Assembly: GCA_031382215.1 (NCBI GenBank)
Contig: JANMYQ010000293.1
Location: forward strand, 29,225-93,224
DNA from: LGRD01 sp031382215
GTDB lineage: Bacteria; Pseudomonadota; Gammaproteobacteria; Burkholderiales; Burkholderiaceae_C
Direction: 5' to 3'
DNA: 64,000 bases
Positions within the stretch are counted from its first letter, which is position 1; every line of letters begins with the position of its first letter. The notes beneath the pieces are model-generated. The model saw nothing but the letters and a program-made list of their open reading frames with translations. It ran no database searches and was not told the origin of the DNA. A program made the translations under genes and the position numbers. Of the stretch, positions 1-7,275 are shown in pieces.

Positions 1-570
1 CTCGAGTTTCGCGCCGACTACCACGTCGAACTTCGCTTCGCCGACGGCCGCCGCAAGGCGATCCCGTTCCTGCAGTTGCCGATCTCCAAGCTGCCGCCCG
101 ACTTCTTCCCGCTCACTTGCCGCACCTGCGTGGACTACACCAACGTGCTGGCCGACATCACCGTCGGCTACATGGGCGGCGAGGGCGAGCAGTGGCTGCT
201 GGTGCGCAATGAGCGTGGCGAAGAGCTGCTCGGCTTGCTGGGCGACGAGGTGCGGACCTCGGTGCCGGGCAGTGCGGGCAAGCGCCAGGGGCCGGTCAAG
301 GGTTTTCTGGCGAACGTGCAGCGCGCGGCCGGCGGCCTGCCGCTGCGGCGCATGCCGAACTGGCTGCGCCCGATCGTCGGCTGGCTGATGCCGCGGATCG
401 GCCCACGCGGGCTCGAGTTCGCGCGGGCGCGGGTCGAGATGAAGGCGGTCGAGACGGTGATTCACCTGCGCCGCGAAGAACCGAAGCGCATGAAGAACAT
501 GATCCCGATCCATGTCTGGCCACTGGTCGAGCCGTACGGTTTGCTGCCCGGGCCGGGCGAGCGGCGCTGA
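1..570 (+). CDS. bciB: BciB-like 8-vinyl reductase, F420-hydrogenase beta family (3' part only)
   Basis: The reading frame is open from base 1, so the 5' part lies outside the window; about 189 residues remain. The segment LTCRTCVDYTNVLADITVGY followed by MGG is typical of the C-terminal domain of the FrhB/FdhB family, to which BciB (ferredoxin-dependent divinyl chlorophyllide a 8-vinyl reductase) belongs. The two Cys of CRTC fit an iron-sulfur ligand pair. BciB reduces the C8 vinyl group in (bacterio)chlorophyll synthesis, and the position beside crtC and the bch genes favours BciB over other F420-hydrogenase relatives. The gene converges on crtC with 18 bp between stops and no clear terminator. 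The family is well supported; the exact substrate is inferred from context and the visible motif only. Confidence 0.75.
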   Translation, partial: LEFRADYHVELRFADGRRKAIPFLQLPISKLPPDFFPLTCRTCVDYTNVLADITVGYMGGEGEQWLLVRNERGEELLGLLGDEVRTSVPGSAGKRQGPVKGFLANVQRAAGGLPLRRMPNWLRPIVGWLMPRIGPRGLEFARARVEMKAVETVIHLRREEPKRMKNMIPIHVWPLVEPYGLLPGPGERR

Positions 571-588
571 AGGACGGGACCGGCGAGT

Positions 589-1506
589 TCAGCGCACGCG
601 CGGCATCCGCCAGGGCAGCATCAGCCGCACCGCGGGCGACACCAGCCGCCCGACGTTCAGCGTTTCGTGCATCGACTCCACCGCCTCGCCCAGCAAGCCC
701 GAGCGCAGCACCGAGCGGGCGTAGAACGGCGTGTCTTCGAGCGTGCGCGTGACCGTGGCGGGCCGGTCGGGGTCGGTGCGCATCGTGCGGTCGATGCGCC
801 ACCCGGTGCGCGGCAGGGCCTGGCGCGGTGGGGCCTCGAACGGCTCGACGGCGCCGCCGGGCGTGAAGCGCAAGGCCAGCACGCGGTCATCGCCGATCTT
901 CTGGCGCACGTCGTAGATGACCGCGGTGCTGCCGTCGGCCAGGCTGCAGCGAGACCAGTCCCATTCGGTGAACGGTCGGTCGATCGGCTCGCTGCCTTCA
1001 TTGCTGTCCAGGTAGGCGTGGCCGGACCAACGCGTGCCGGGTTTGTCGAACGCCACTTCCACACGCGCGCTCGGCGCGATCGGGCCCCAGTGATGGCGCG
1101 CACCATCATCGAGCGCGGTGCTGAAGTTGAACAGGCGCTGCGGCACCACGCGCACCGTGCCGCGCACGCGGCCCGGGATCGGCACCGTCAACTCGTCGAC
1201 GTGAATCGTGAGCGCCTCGCCGTCCCACTCTAGCCGGCTCGGGCCGATGACGAAGCGGCGCGCCTCGCGCTTGACGCTGGCGCGGCTGCGCTCGGTCATC
1301 GTCCAACGTTTGCTCGACGGGCCGTACAGCGCCACGTTGAGGCAGCAGAAGTTCTCGGGGTCGGCGCGGCCGGCGTTGCCATTGCGCTGCGCCCAGGCGT
1401 AGTAGCTCGAGAACACGCTGCCGACGAAGGCGATGATCGTCAGCGCGTGTTGCCCGTCATCGCTGACCGCGTCGACATACCACCAGAGATATGCACCCGA
1501 CGCCAC
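589..1506 (-). CDS. crtC: CrtC, acyclic carotenoid 1,2-hydratase (hydroxyneurosporene synthase)
   Basis: Adds water to the C1-C2 double bond of neurosporene/lycopene-type carotenoids at the membrane. The conserved N-terminal core is visible (GAYLWWYVDAVSDDG, then IIAFVGSVFSSYYAWAQR), followed by LNVALYGPSSKRWTMTER, all characteristic of CrtC. The start given is a GTG that overlaps the end of crtD by 67 bp and leaves about 305 residues, near the length of Rhodobacter CrtC. A longer frame opens at an ATG at 1812 with a GGAG upstream and would give 407 residues, but it overlaps crtD by 373 bp and its extra N-terminus looks like an off-frame shadow of crtD. From memory the characterised Rubrivivax CrtC is about 44 kDa, which fits the long form, so the start is unsettled. 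Last gene of a leftward crtA-crtD-crtC run. Confidence 0.88.
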   Translation of the reverse strand: MASGAYLWWYVDAVSDDGQHALTIIAFVGSVFSSYYAWAQRNGNAGRADPENFCCLNVALYGPSSKRWTMTERSRASVKREARRFVIGPSRLEWDGEALTIHVDELTVPIPGRVRGTVRVVPQRLFNFSTALDDGARHHWGPIAPSARVEVAFDKPGTRWSGHAYLDSNEGSEPIDRPFTEWDWSRCSLADGSTAVIYDVRQKIGDDRVLALRFTPGGAVEPFEAPPRQALPRTGWRIDRTMRTDPDRPATVTRTLEDTPFYARSVLRSGLLGEAVESMHETLNVGRLVSPAVRLMLPWRMPRVR

Positions 1507-3071
1507 CGGCTGGTCGAATCGAGGTGCGCCATCAGCGTCTCGGCCGCGAGCTGCCCCGACAGCGCCGCCATCGGCACGCCCGGCCCCGGGTGCACGCTGC
1601 CCCCCGCCAGGTACAGGCCCGGCAGCCGGCTCGCCGACGACGGGCGCCGGAACGAGTCCATCCACCCGCGCGAGGCCTGGCCGTACAGCGCGCCGCCGGT
1701 CGCCGGGAAGAGTCGATTGAAATCCGCCGGTGTCGTCAGCAGCGTGTTGTCCGCCGTGCGGGCTATCGTCAGGCCGCAGTGGCGCAGCAGCGCGAAGTGG
1801 GTCTGTTCGCATGATTGGATCTCCGAAGGTTCGAACTCGCCGCGGTCGCCTTCATCACCGTTCGCGGGGGCGTTGACGAGGCACAGCAGCCGCTCGGCAG
1901 GCGCCGGCTCGCCGCTGTGGCTCTGCGGTGCAGCGCCGCTGTCGTCGCGGTCTAACGCGCACACGTACACGGTGCCCTCGCGCGGCAGGCGCCGGTGCTG
2001 GAAGATGTCGCGGAACTCGGCGGCATAGTCGGCGCAGAAAAACACGTTGTGGCGTACGAGCGGAAAACCGTTCGTGCGTGCGTGCATCGCCCAGGTCATG
2101 GCCGACAGCGAGCGTGAGGCCGGCGCCACGGCCGGTGAGGCTCGCGCGGCGCCTGCGCCCAGCAGGCCGGCCGCCAAGGCCGCCACGTCGCCGTTGAAGA
2201 CCACCGAATCGGCCGCCAGCGTCTCGCCGCCGGCGAGCCGCACGCCGCAGGCGCGGCCGTCGCGCACCAGCACTTCTTCGCAATGTGTGCCGTAGCGAAA
2301 GCGGGCACCGCGTTGCTGCGCCAGGTCGGCGAGCGCCTGCGCGACGGCGAGCATGCCGCCGTCGACAGCCCAGACGCCGTCCATCTCGACCTGCGCCACC
2401 AGCATCAGCGTGGCTGGCGCGGCGAACGGCGACGAGCCGCAGTAGGTGGCGTAACGACCGAACAATTGCTGCAGGCGTGGGTCGCGGAAGTGGCGCCCGA
2501 GCGAGCGCCACAAGGTCGCGAACGGGCCCAGCCCGGCCAGCACGCCCAGGCCGCGCGGGCCCAGGTCGGCCGCCATGCGCAGCAAGCTGGGCCGCTCGGC
2601 GCGGATGTACGGGCCTTCGAGCGTGTCATAGACCTTGCGCGCCTGCGCGCAGAAGGCGGTGAAGCGGCGCGCCTCGTCGGGGCCGGCGAACTGCGCGATC
2701 GCATCGGTCGAACGCGCCGCGTCGGCGAACAGATCGAGGCGCTGCTCCGGCCCCCACGCATGGCGCGCCAACACCTCCAGCAGCGTGAGCGTCAGGCGGT
2801 CGGTGAGCGAAGCACCGGCGCTGGCGAAGATCTGCTCCAGCACCCAGCGCATCGTGAACACCGTCGGCCCGGCGTCCACCGCCGCGCCGCCGGCCTGCAC
2901 CTGGCGCATCTTGCCGCCCGGCGTGGCGGCGCGTTCGAGCACGGTCACGTCCAGGCCCCGGCAGGCGAGCAGCAGCGCGCTCACCAGCCCGCCGACACCG
3001 GCGCCGATCACGATCACGCGGTGCGGTCGGGTCGGCGGGTGCAGTCGGTTCGGCGAGCCGGGCTCAGCCAT
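1440..3071 (-). CDS. crtD: CrtD, hydroxyneurosporene/methoxyneurosporene desaturase
   Basis: A 543-residue FAD-dependent phytoene-desaturase-type amine oxidase. Near the N-terminus is the dinucleotide-binding motif VIVIGAGVGGLVSA, then LERAATPGGKMRQVQ, and at the C-terminus the family signature GLYLAGGSVHPGPGVPMA. CrtD introduces the C3,4 double bond after hydration of the carotenoid. It starts with ATG GCT GAG, which overlaps the TGA of crtA by 8 bases, indicating translational coupling. The same frame is open much further upstream through crtA, but that part has no family similarity and is a shadow. Its product is also a substrate of CrtF, encoded at 51.8 kb, and CrtA, so the carotenoid pathway is split between the two ends of the window. 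Confidence 0.93.
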   Translation of the reverse strand: MAEPGSPNRLHPPTRPHRVIVIGAGVGGLVSALLLACRGLDVTVLERAATPGGKMRQVQAGGAAVDAGPTVFTMRWVLEQIFASAGASLTDRLTLTLLEVLARHAWGPEQRLDLFADAARSTDAIAQFAGPDEARRFTAFCAQARKVYDTLEGPYIRAERPSLLRMAADLGPRGLGVLAGLGPFATLWRSLGRHFRDPRLQQLFGRYATYCGSSPFAAPATLMLVAQVEMDGVWAVDGGMLAVAQALADLAQQRGARFRYGTHCEEVLVRDGRACGVRLAGGETLAADSVVFNGDVAALAAGLLGAGAARASPAVAPASRSLSAMTWAMHARTNGFPLVRHNVFFCADYAAEFRDIFQHRRLPREGTVYVCALDRDDSGAAPQSHSGEPAPAERLLCLVNAPANGDEGDRGEFEPSEIQSCEQTHFALLRHCGLTIARTADNTLLTTPADFNRLFPATGGALYGQASRGWMDSFRRPSSASRLPGLYLAGGSVHPGPGVPMAALSGQLAAETLMAHLDSTSRWRRVHISGGMSTRSAMTGNTR

Positions 3072-3795
3072 AAGAGCGGCCCATCCATACGCCGGCCAGC
3101 CGCTGCGGCACGAAGCGCACGAACATCGATTCGGAAAAGTAGCGCTGCGCATGCGCCGCCTGGATCGCCTGCAGGTGTGCGCCGCTGCGCGCGTACGCGT
3201 CCATGCTCTGCACGCTGTCCCACAGGCTGAAGGTGGCCTGGCGGAACACGGGTGCTTCACCCAGTCCTGCCGCCAGCAGGCACCCCGGCGCGTTCTGCAG
3301 CGACGCTTCAGCGGCCGGTGCGCGGCGCCAGAACGAGCGTGCCGCGGCGGGCCGGATCGACGCCCGCGTGAGTGCAGCGATCGGCCCGCCCGAGGGCGCC
3401 GGCACGCTGACCGGCAAGGCCGTGCCCGCCCAGCTGCCACGGCTCGCAAAGGCCGACAGCGTGACCGACAGGAACTCGCGCGCATGCGTGCGGTAGGCGG
3501 CCACGACCGGCGATGCGTCGAGAAAGGCATCGGCCGCCGCACCATCGTCGAACACGCAGAACAGTCCCTGGCGCGTGCCGCTGGGTCGCAGGCCGAAGCC
3601 GGCTTCATGGCCACTGCCCAGAACCTTGAAGAAGCGTAGGCCTGGCACGCCCATCATCGAGAAGCGCCCGATCACGAAGCGGGACCAGCCCCACAGCCTT
3701 GCCCCTGTCGCGATGTCCACCAGCACCAGCACGACCGTGGGCCCGTTCGCAGGTCCGGCAGGGCTGGCCGCAGAGTTACTTGTCGCTTTCGGCAA
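3064..3795 (-). CDS. crtA: CrtA, spheroidene monooxygenase
   Basis: A 243-residue protein matching CrtA, the oxygen-dependent ketolase that turns spheroidene into spheroidenone (or makes 2-keto spirilloxanthins). The segments GWSRFVIGRFSMMGVPGLRF, FFKVLGSGHEAGFGLRPS and QRYFSESMFVRFVPQRLAGV are typical of the family, including the central region that resembles heme-binding dimeric alpha/beta-barrel monooxygenases. Its 5' end overlaps the 3' end of ppsR by 20 bp and its 3' end overlaps crtD by 8 bp, so all three are probably on one transcript. Presence of crtA implies that aerobically grown cells can make keto-carotenoids. Confidence 0.92.
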   Translation of the reverse strand: MPKATSNSAASPAGPANGPTVVLVLVDIATGARLWGWSRFVIGRFSMMGVPGLRFFKVLGSGHEAGFGLRPSGTRQGLFCVFDDGAAADAFLDASPVVAAYRTHAREFLSVTLSAFASRGSWAGTALPVSVPAPSGGPIAALTRASIRPAAARSFWRRAPAAEASLQNAPGCLLAAGLGEAPVFRQATFSLWDSVQSMDAYARSGAHLQAIQAAHAQRYFSESMFVRFVPQRLAGVWMGRSYG

Positions 3796-5218
3796 GCGGC
3801 TCGCTCAGGCCGTAGCGGCGCAGCTTGACGTACAGGCTCTGGCGCGACAGCCCCAGCATCTCGGCCGCCGCGGCGCGGTTGTCGCGCGTCAGGTCGAGCG
3901 CCGCTTCGATGCACAGCTGCTCGATCAGATCGGTCGTTTCGCCGACGATGTCTTTCATCGGCACCCTGCCCACCAGCTCGGCCAGCTGGCTTGCCGAACG
4001 TGGCAGTTCCTTATCGCCTTTGGGCTGGCCCGAGGGGCGCCGGCTCACGTCGCGGATCGTGAAGCCGAGGAAGGTCGCGTCGCCTTCGTGCGCGAGCGTG
4101 GCCGAGGTTTCGATGTCGGTGGTGGCGCCGTGGTCGTCGCGCAGGCTGGTCGGGAACAGGCGGATCGAGCCGCGCTGGCGCAAGGTCGTGATCAGCACAT
4201 TCAACTCGACGCCGGTGCGCCCGAGCCAGCGCCCGAGCGACTCGCCGCGCACCTGCGATTCGGCGTTCAGGTGCACCATTTCCAGAAAGGCGTCGTTGGC
4301 CGAAACGATGCGGCCTTCGACGTCGGTCACCACCAGGCAGTCGGGCGCACTCTGCATCAGCTTGAGCAGCACCGAGTGCGCGCTGGACAGGGTTGTCGGC
4401 GCGGCGTGCGGCTGGGCCCGCACCAGCCGGATCACGAGCAGCGAGCCCACCTCCTGGCGGAACATCGACGCGGTGACGCGAACCTCGACACCGTCGAGTT
4501 GCGCCCGGACGTCGTCGGACTTGCCGGTCGTCTGCACCGTGCCGAGCATGCTCTGCACATGCTGGGTCCCGGCCTCGTCGAGGCCGCTGGGAAACACGCT
4601 GCCCACCAGCTTGGTGGCGCGCTCGCCGAAAAGCGCCAGCGCAGCCGGGTTGGCTTCGAGCACCTTCAGGCTCGTGGCGTCGATGATCAGCACGCCGTCG
4701 GAGGCGGTCTGGAAGAGGTGCCGGTTGCGCGACAGCGCATCGCGCAATTTCCAGTGGTCTTGCAGCGCTTCCTGTTGCGCATCGACGAGGTTCTGCTGCA
4801 GCGCGGACATCGCGCGCAGGTCGCGCCCGAAGATGACCGAACGGCCGAGAGGCTTGGCGCGGCCTTCGTCGCTCACGCGGATCGCGCAGTACGACAGCGG
4901 CAGGTCGGCGCCGCGCGACGAGGGGTGGTTGACCTGGCGCCAGCGGGGCTCGGCAGCAGTGGCAGCGTTGGCACCGGCGTCCAGCAGCAGCGCTTCGATC
5001 TTGGCGCGACTGTCCTTGGTGACCGTCTGGATCAGCGCCTGGCCGACCCAGGCGTCGAAGCGCTCGTCGCGCAGGGCGGTTGCGCCATACGCCAGGTCTC
5101 GGATCACGCCCTGGGCATCGACGACGAGTGCCAGATCGGCGCCGCCGGACACAAGGCAGGCTACGGCATCGGCATCGAGATCGGCAAAAGTATCAGCAGG
5201 ATCGGCAAAGCGTTTCAT
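3776..5218 (-). CDS. ppsR: PpsR/CrtJ, PAS-HTH transcriptional regulator of photosynthesis genes
   Basis: A 480-residue regulator with the PpsR/CrtJ layout: an N-terminal PAS-like domain (about residues 20-130), a helical linker rich in Gln (LQQNLVDAQQEALQDHWKL), two further PAS domains (about 155-270 and 285-410), and a Fis-type helix-turn-helix at the end (AAAEMLGLSRQSLYVKLRRY). Cys436 in LIEQLCIEAALDL matches the redox-sensitive HTH Cys described for CrtJ/PpsR. In purple bacteria the protein binds TGT-N12-ACA palindromes and represses bch, crt and puc genes in air. Sites of this kind are present in this window at 6.6, 50.8 and 53.0 kb. It lies between ppaA and crtA on one strand, 82 bp after ppaA. 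Whether it acts as repressor, activator or both here cannot be read from sequence; in Rubrivivax both have been reported. Confidence 0.95.
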   Translation of the reverse strand: MKRFADPADTFADLDADAVACLVSGGADLALVVDAQGVIRDLAYGATALRDERFDAWVGQALIQTVTKDSRAKIEALLLDAGANAATAAEPRWRQVNHPSSRGADLPLSYCAIRVSDEGRAKPLGRSVIFGRDLRAMSALQQNLVDAQQEALQDHWKLRDALSRNRHLFQTASDGVLIIDATSLKVLEANPAALALFGERATKLVGSVFPSGLDEAGTQHVQSMLGTVQTTGKSDDVRAQLDGVEVRVTASMFRQEVGSLLVIRLVRAQPHAAPTTLSSAHSVLLKLMQSAPDCLVVTDVEGRIVSANDAFLEMVHLNAESQVRGESLGRWLGRTGVELNVLITTLRQRGSIRLFPTSLRDDHGATTDIETSATLAHEGDATFLGFTIRDVSRRPSGQPKGDKELPRSASQLAELVGRVPMKDIVGETTDLIEQLCIEAALDLTRDNRAAAAEMLGLSRQSLYVKLRRYGLSEPLAESDK

Positions 5219-5300
5219 GCGGATACTGTATCGGCGACGTCACGGGGCGCAGGCAAGGCGGGGTGCGGGGGGCGGGGCGCGCAGCGACGGCCAGGGCGCG

Positions 5301-6230
5301 TCAGCGCGAACCGACCCGCAGGCTGACCAGGCTCTCGGCTTTCAGCGGCGCGTCCTTGCCGTCTACTGCGGTGCAATCGGCGCCCACCAGTTCGACGTAC
5401 TCCGGGTGCTCCGAGAAAACCGGCCCGCCGACCATGATGCCGACGTTCTTGTTGCGCGACACCTGCCGCACCACGCGGATGCAGTCCTTCAGCCAATCGA
5501 GCCGGGTTTCGCTGCCGACCGAAAAGCCGATCACGTCGAACCATTCGCGGCGCGCCATATCGACCGCGTTGGTCGGCGAGTGGATGTCGCCGCTGGCCAC
5601 TTCCCAGCCGGAGCGGTTGAAAAACTCGGCCACCATCGCCAACCCGAAGGTGTGCTGGTCGCCGGGCGCCGGCATCAGCAGCGCACGGCGCGCGTTGAGC
5701 GGGAACTTCACTTCGGCGCCAAAGGCCGGGCTCAGCTCCTGCAACAGGTGCTGCAGACGGCCCAGGCCGACGGTCACCTCGGTGAAGTCGCACAGGTCTT
5801 CGAGCCAGAGAAAACCGAGGTGTTGGGCGGCGGGCGCCAACAGGTCGAGGTAGACCATCTCGACCGACATGCCCCGGCGTCGAATGTCGGCGATGCATTC
5901 GGTGATCGGGACGTCGTCCGGCGCAAGCACCAGGCGGACGAAGTCCTGCACCTCTTTTTCGGTCGGCGGCGGGCACTGGCTGACCAGCGGAAGCAGGCCG
6001 TGCGGCACGATCCGGTGCGCCTGGAGCAGGCGCGGTATGACTTCGGATTCAAGCGCCTTGACCAGGTGGGTCATGCGTGCCTGGACGGCATCACGGGCGT
6101 GGCCAATGTGGGTCCAGGCGGGGGAATCGCTGTTGAACGGAAGGCGCTGCGCTTCCTGCCATTCATCGGTCGCCGCGGAATCCTGCGACAGGCAGTCTTG
6201 CGCGAGCGGCTCCAACGTCAATCGGTTCAT
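5301..6230 (-). CDS. ppaA: PpaA/AerR, B12-binding antirepressor partner of PpsR
   Basis: A 309-residue protein with an N-terminal helical region (about 1-170) and a C-terminal Rossmann-type cobalamin-binding domain. The B12 site is seen as SGDIHSPTNAV (DxH loop carrying the His ligand), GFSVGSETRLDWLKDCIRVV, and VGIMVGGPVF (the GG loop). PpaA/AerR proteins bind PpsR/CrtJ and relieve repression, with hydroxocobalamin acting as light-dependent cofactor. The start is the ATG preceded by AGGAG at a spacing of 6; the frame stays open further upstream but without similarity. It stands directly upstream of ppsR on the same strand, the usual pairing. No BLUF domain is present, so this is the short PpaA type and not AppA. 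Confidence 0.92.
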   Translation of the reverse strand: MNRLTLEPLAQDCLSQDSAATDEWQEAQRLPFNSDSPAWTHIGHARDAVQARMTHLVKALESEVIPRLLQAHRIVPHGLLPLVSQCPPPTEKEVQDFVRLVLAPDDVPITECIADIRRRGMSVEMVYLDLLAPAAQHLGFLWLEDLCDFTEVTVGLGRLQHLLQELSPAFGAEVKFPLNARRALLMPAPGDQHTFGLAMVAEFFNRSGWEVASGDIHSPTNAVDMARREWFDVIGFSVGSETRLDWLKDCIRVVRQVSRNKNVGIMVGGPVFSEHPEYVELVGADCTAVDGKDAPLKAESLVSLRVGSR

Positions 6231-6320
6231 CGGTCGTCTCCTCGCTTGCCGAGACGAACGAGCGGCCAATGCAGACGTGGGAGTGGTCCCCCAACTGCTT
6301 GTCCATCCCGATGACTCGAT

Positions 6321-6393
6321 GCGATTTTTAGCGGAATGAACCCGGAATATTGCCGGGGTCTTACAGCCCACGGTGCCGACTGCGTTTTTAGCG
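6321..6393. repeat. Two copies of GCG(A)TTTTTAGCG upstream of ppaA
   Basis: GCGATTTTTAGCG at 6321-6333 recurs as GCGTTTTTAGCG at 6382-6393, with starts 61 bp apart, close to six helical turns. T-runs of this kind are uncommon in this GC-rich sequence. They could be a pair of protein-binding sites for the ppaA-ppsR promoter; no regulator can be named. Confidence 0.35.
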
Positions 6394-6600
6394 TAACCCA
6401 TGACAAAGCGGCTGTCGATAGCGGGTTTCCACGCCGTTGCGAGTGCGCCGAACAGGCTCTCGTGGGCCGCGCGGGCAGCCATTGCCGCGGCCGGCGCAGC
6501 GGGCTCGCAGCCGGTCAACGGTTTGGTATGTGGCTTCACTGCAGACCCTTCGGCAAGGAACTGGCCTCGCTTGCCAAATCATCAGTGACAGGGTTAATAC

Positions 6601-6634
6601 TGTCAAGTTTAATTTACGTCAAGTTTGGTTGACA
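6601..6634. promoter_or_regulatory. Two adjoining PpsR-type operator half-palindromes upstream of bchF
   Basis: Two 18-bp units overlap by two bases: TGT-N12-ACG (6601-6618) and CGT-N12-ACA (6617-6634), each one base off the TGT-N12-ACA consensus. Both begin with GTCAAGTTT. The second contains the perfect inverted repeat GTCAA-N6-TTGAC (6618-6633) and covers the -35 box of the bchF promoter, as expected for a repressor site. Binding by PpsR is inferred from consensus and from ppsR being nearby. Confidence 0.65.
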
Positions 6635-6657
6635 GATCAAACCTGCCCCTCTAAATT
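6629..6657 (+). promoter_or_regulatory. Sigma-70-like promoter of the bchF superoperon
   Basis: TTGACA (6629-6634), a 17-bp spacer and TAAATT (6652-6657). Transcription would start about base 6664, immediately at the bchF ATG (6665), which has no Shine-Dalgarno sequence. That suggests a leaderless message. Confidence 0.6.
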
Positions 6658-6664
6658 CGCGCCC

Positions 6665-7216
6665 ATGGGCAGCATTTCAAGGCCAAAGATCGATCAGCGC
6701 GGGAACCCCGGGGCGGGCTGTCGTCCGCCCGTTCGCCCGCTTTACACCCCGCAAGAGCGCGCCCGCCGCGATGCCTCGGCCTGGACCTTGGTTCAAGGCG
6801 TGCTGGCGCCGGTGCAATTCGTGGTCTTCCTGGTCAGCCTTGGGCTGGTGCTGCGCTACCTGGCCAGCGGGGAAGGGCTGGCTGCGGCCACGCTGTCGGT
6901 GGTGGTCAAGACGCTGGTGCTCTACCTCATCATGGTCACCGGCTGCATCTGGGAGAAGGTCGTGTTCGGCCGCTACCTGTTCGCGCCAGCCTTTTATTGG
7001 GAAGACGTGTTCAGCATGCTGGTGCTGGCGCTGCACACGGCCTACCTGGTGGCGCTGTTCGGCGGCTGGCTGTCGCCGCGCGCGCTGATGGTGCTGGCGC
7101 TCGCCGCCTACGCGGCCTACCTGATCAATGCCACGCAGTTCATCCTGAAGCTGCGCGCGGCGCGGCTCGGGCAGGCGCAGGCTGAGCGCGACGTTGCGGA
7201 GGGGGTAGTGGCATGA
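6665..7216 (+). CDS. bchF: BchF, 3-vinyl bacteriochlorophyllide hydratase
   Basis: A 183-residue integral membrane protein that hydrates the C3 vinyl group of (bacterio)chlorophyllide a to 3-hydroxyethyl. The family hallmark ASAWTLVQGVLAPVQFVVFL is present, followed by KTLVLYLIMVTGCIWEKVVF and FAPAFYWEDVFSMLVLALHT; about four membrane segments can be seen. The first 25 residues (rich in Pro, Arg and Gly) exceed the usual family N-terminus, but no closer Met is available. The predicted promoter places the transcription start at or next to this ATG. First gene of the rightward superoperon; its TGA overlaps the ATG of a 20-codon ORF. Confidence 0.9.
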   Translation: MGSISRPKIDQRGNPGAGCRPPVRPLYTPQERARRDASAWTLVQGVLAPVQFVVFLVSLGLVLRYLASGEGLAAATLSVVVKTLVLYLIMVTGCIWEKVVFGRYLFAPAFYWEDVFSMLVLALHTAYLVALFGGWLSPRALMVLALAAYAAYLINATQFILKLRAARLGQAQAERDVAEGVVA

Positions 7217-7275
7217 GCCGCCGGGCCGTTCCCAAGGCGAATACCGAAGTGCGCAGCACGGAGGTTTCCGAATGA
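7213..7275 (+). CDS. 20-aa ORF linking bchF and bchN (uncertain)
   Basis: ATG at 7213 overlaps the bchF stop (ATGA) and its own TGA overlaps the bchN ATG (again ATGA). The 20-residue product, MSRRAVPKANTEVRSTEVSE, is hydrophilic and unlike anything I recognise. The arrangement would let ribosomes pass from bchF to bchN by re-initiation. It may equally be a chance frame in a 55-bp gap. Confidence 0.25.
   Translation: MSRRAVPKANTEVRSTEVSE

Larger units (their letters stand above)
6231..6664. promoter_or_regulatory. Divergent control region between ppaA and bchF
   Basis: A 434-bp stretch without a supported gene. It holds the bchF promoter and operators at its right end (separate entries), a perfect inverted repeat TGACAG-N8-CTGTCA (6586-6605), a second inverted pair GACA-N7-TGTC (6402-6416), and an imperfect direct repeat GCGATTTTTAGCG (6321-6333) / GCGTTTTTAGCG (6382-6393). 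A convincing -35/-10 pair for the leftward ppaA gene was not found. Confidence 0.6.

Noticed and set aside
3072..3614. Upstream extension of crtD through crtA
   Set aside because: No family similarity before MAEPGSP; crtA occupies this DNA in another frame.
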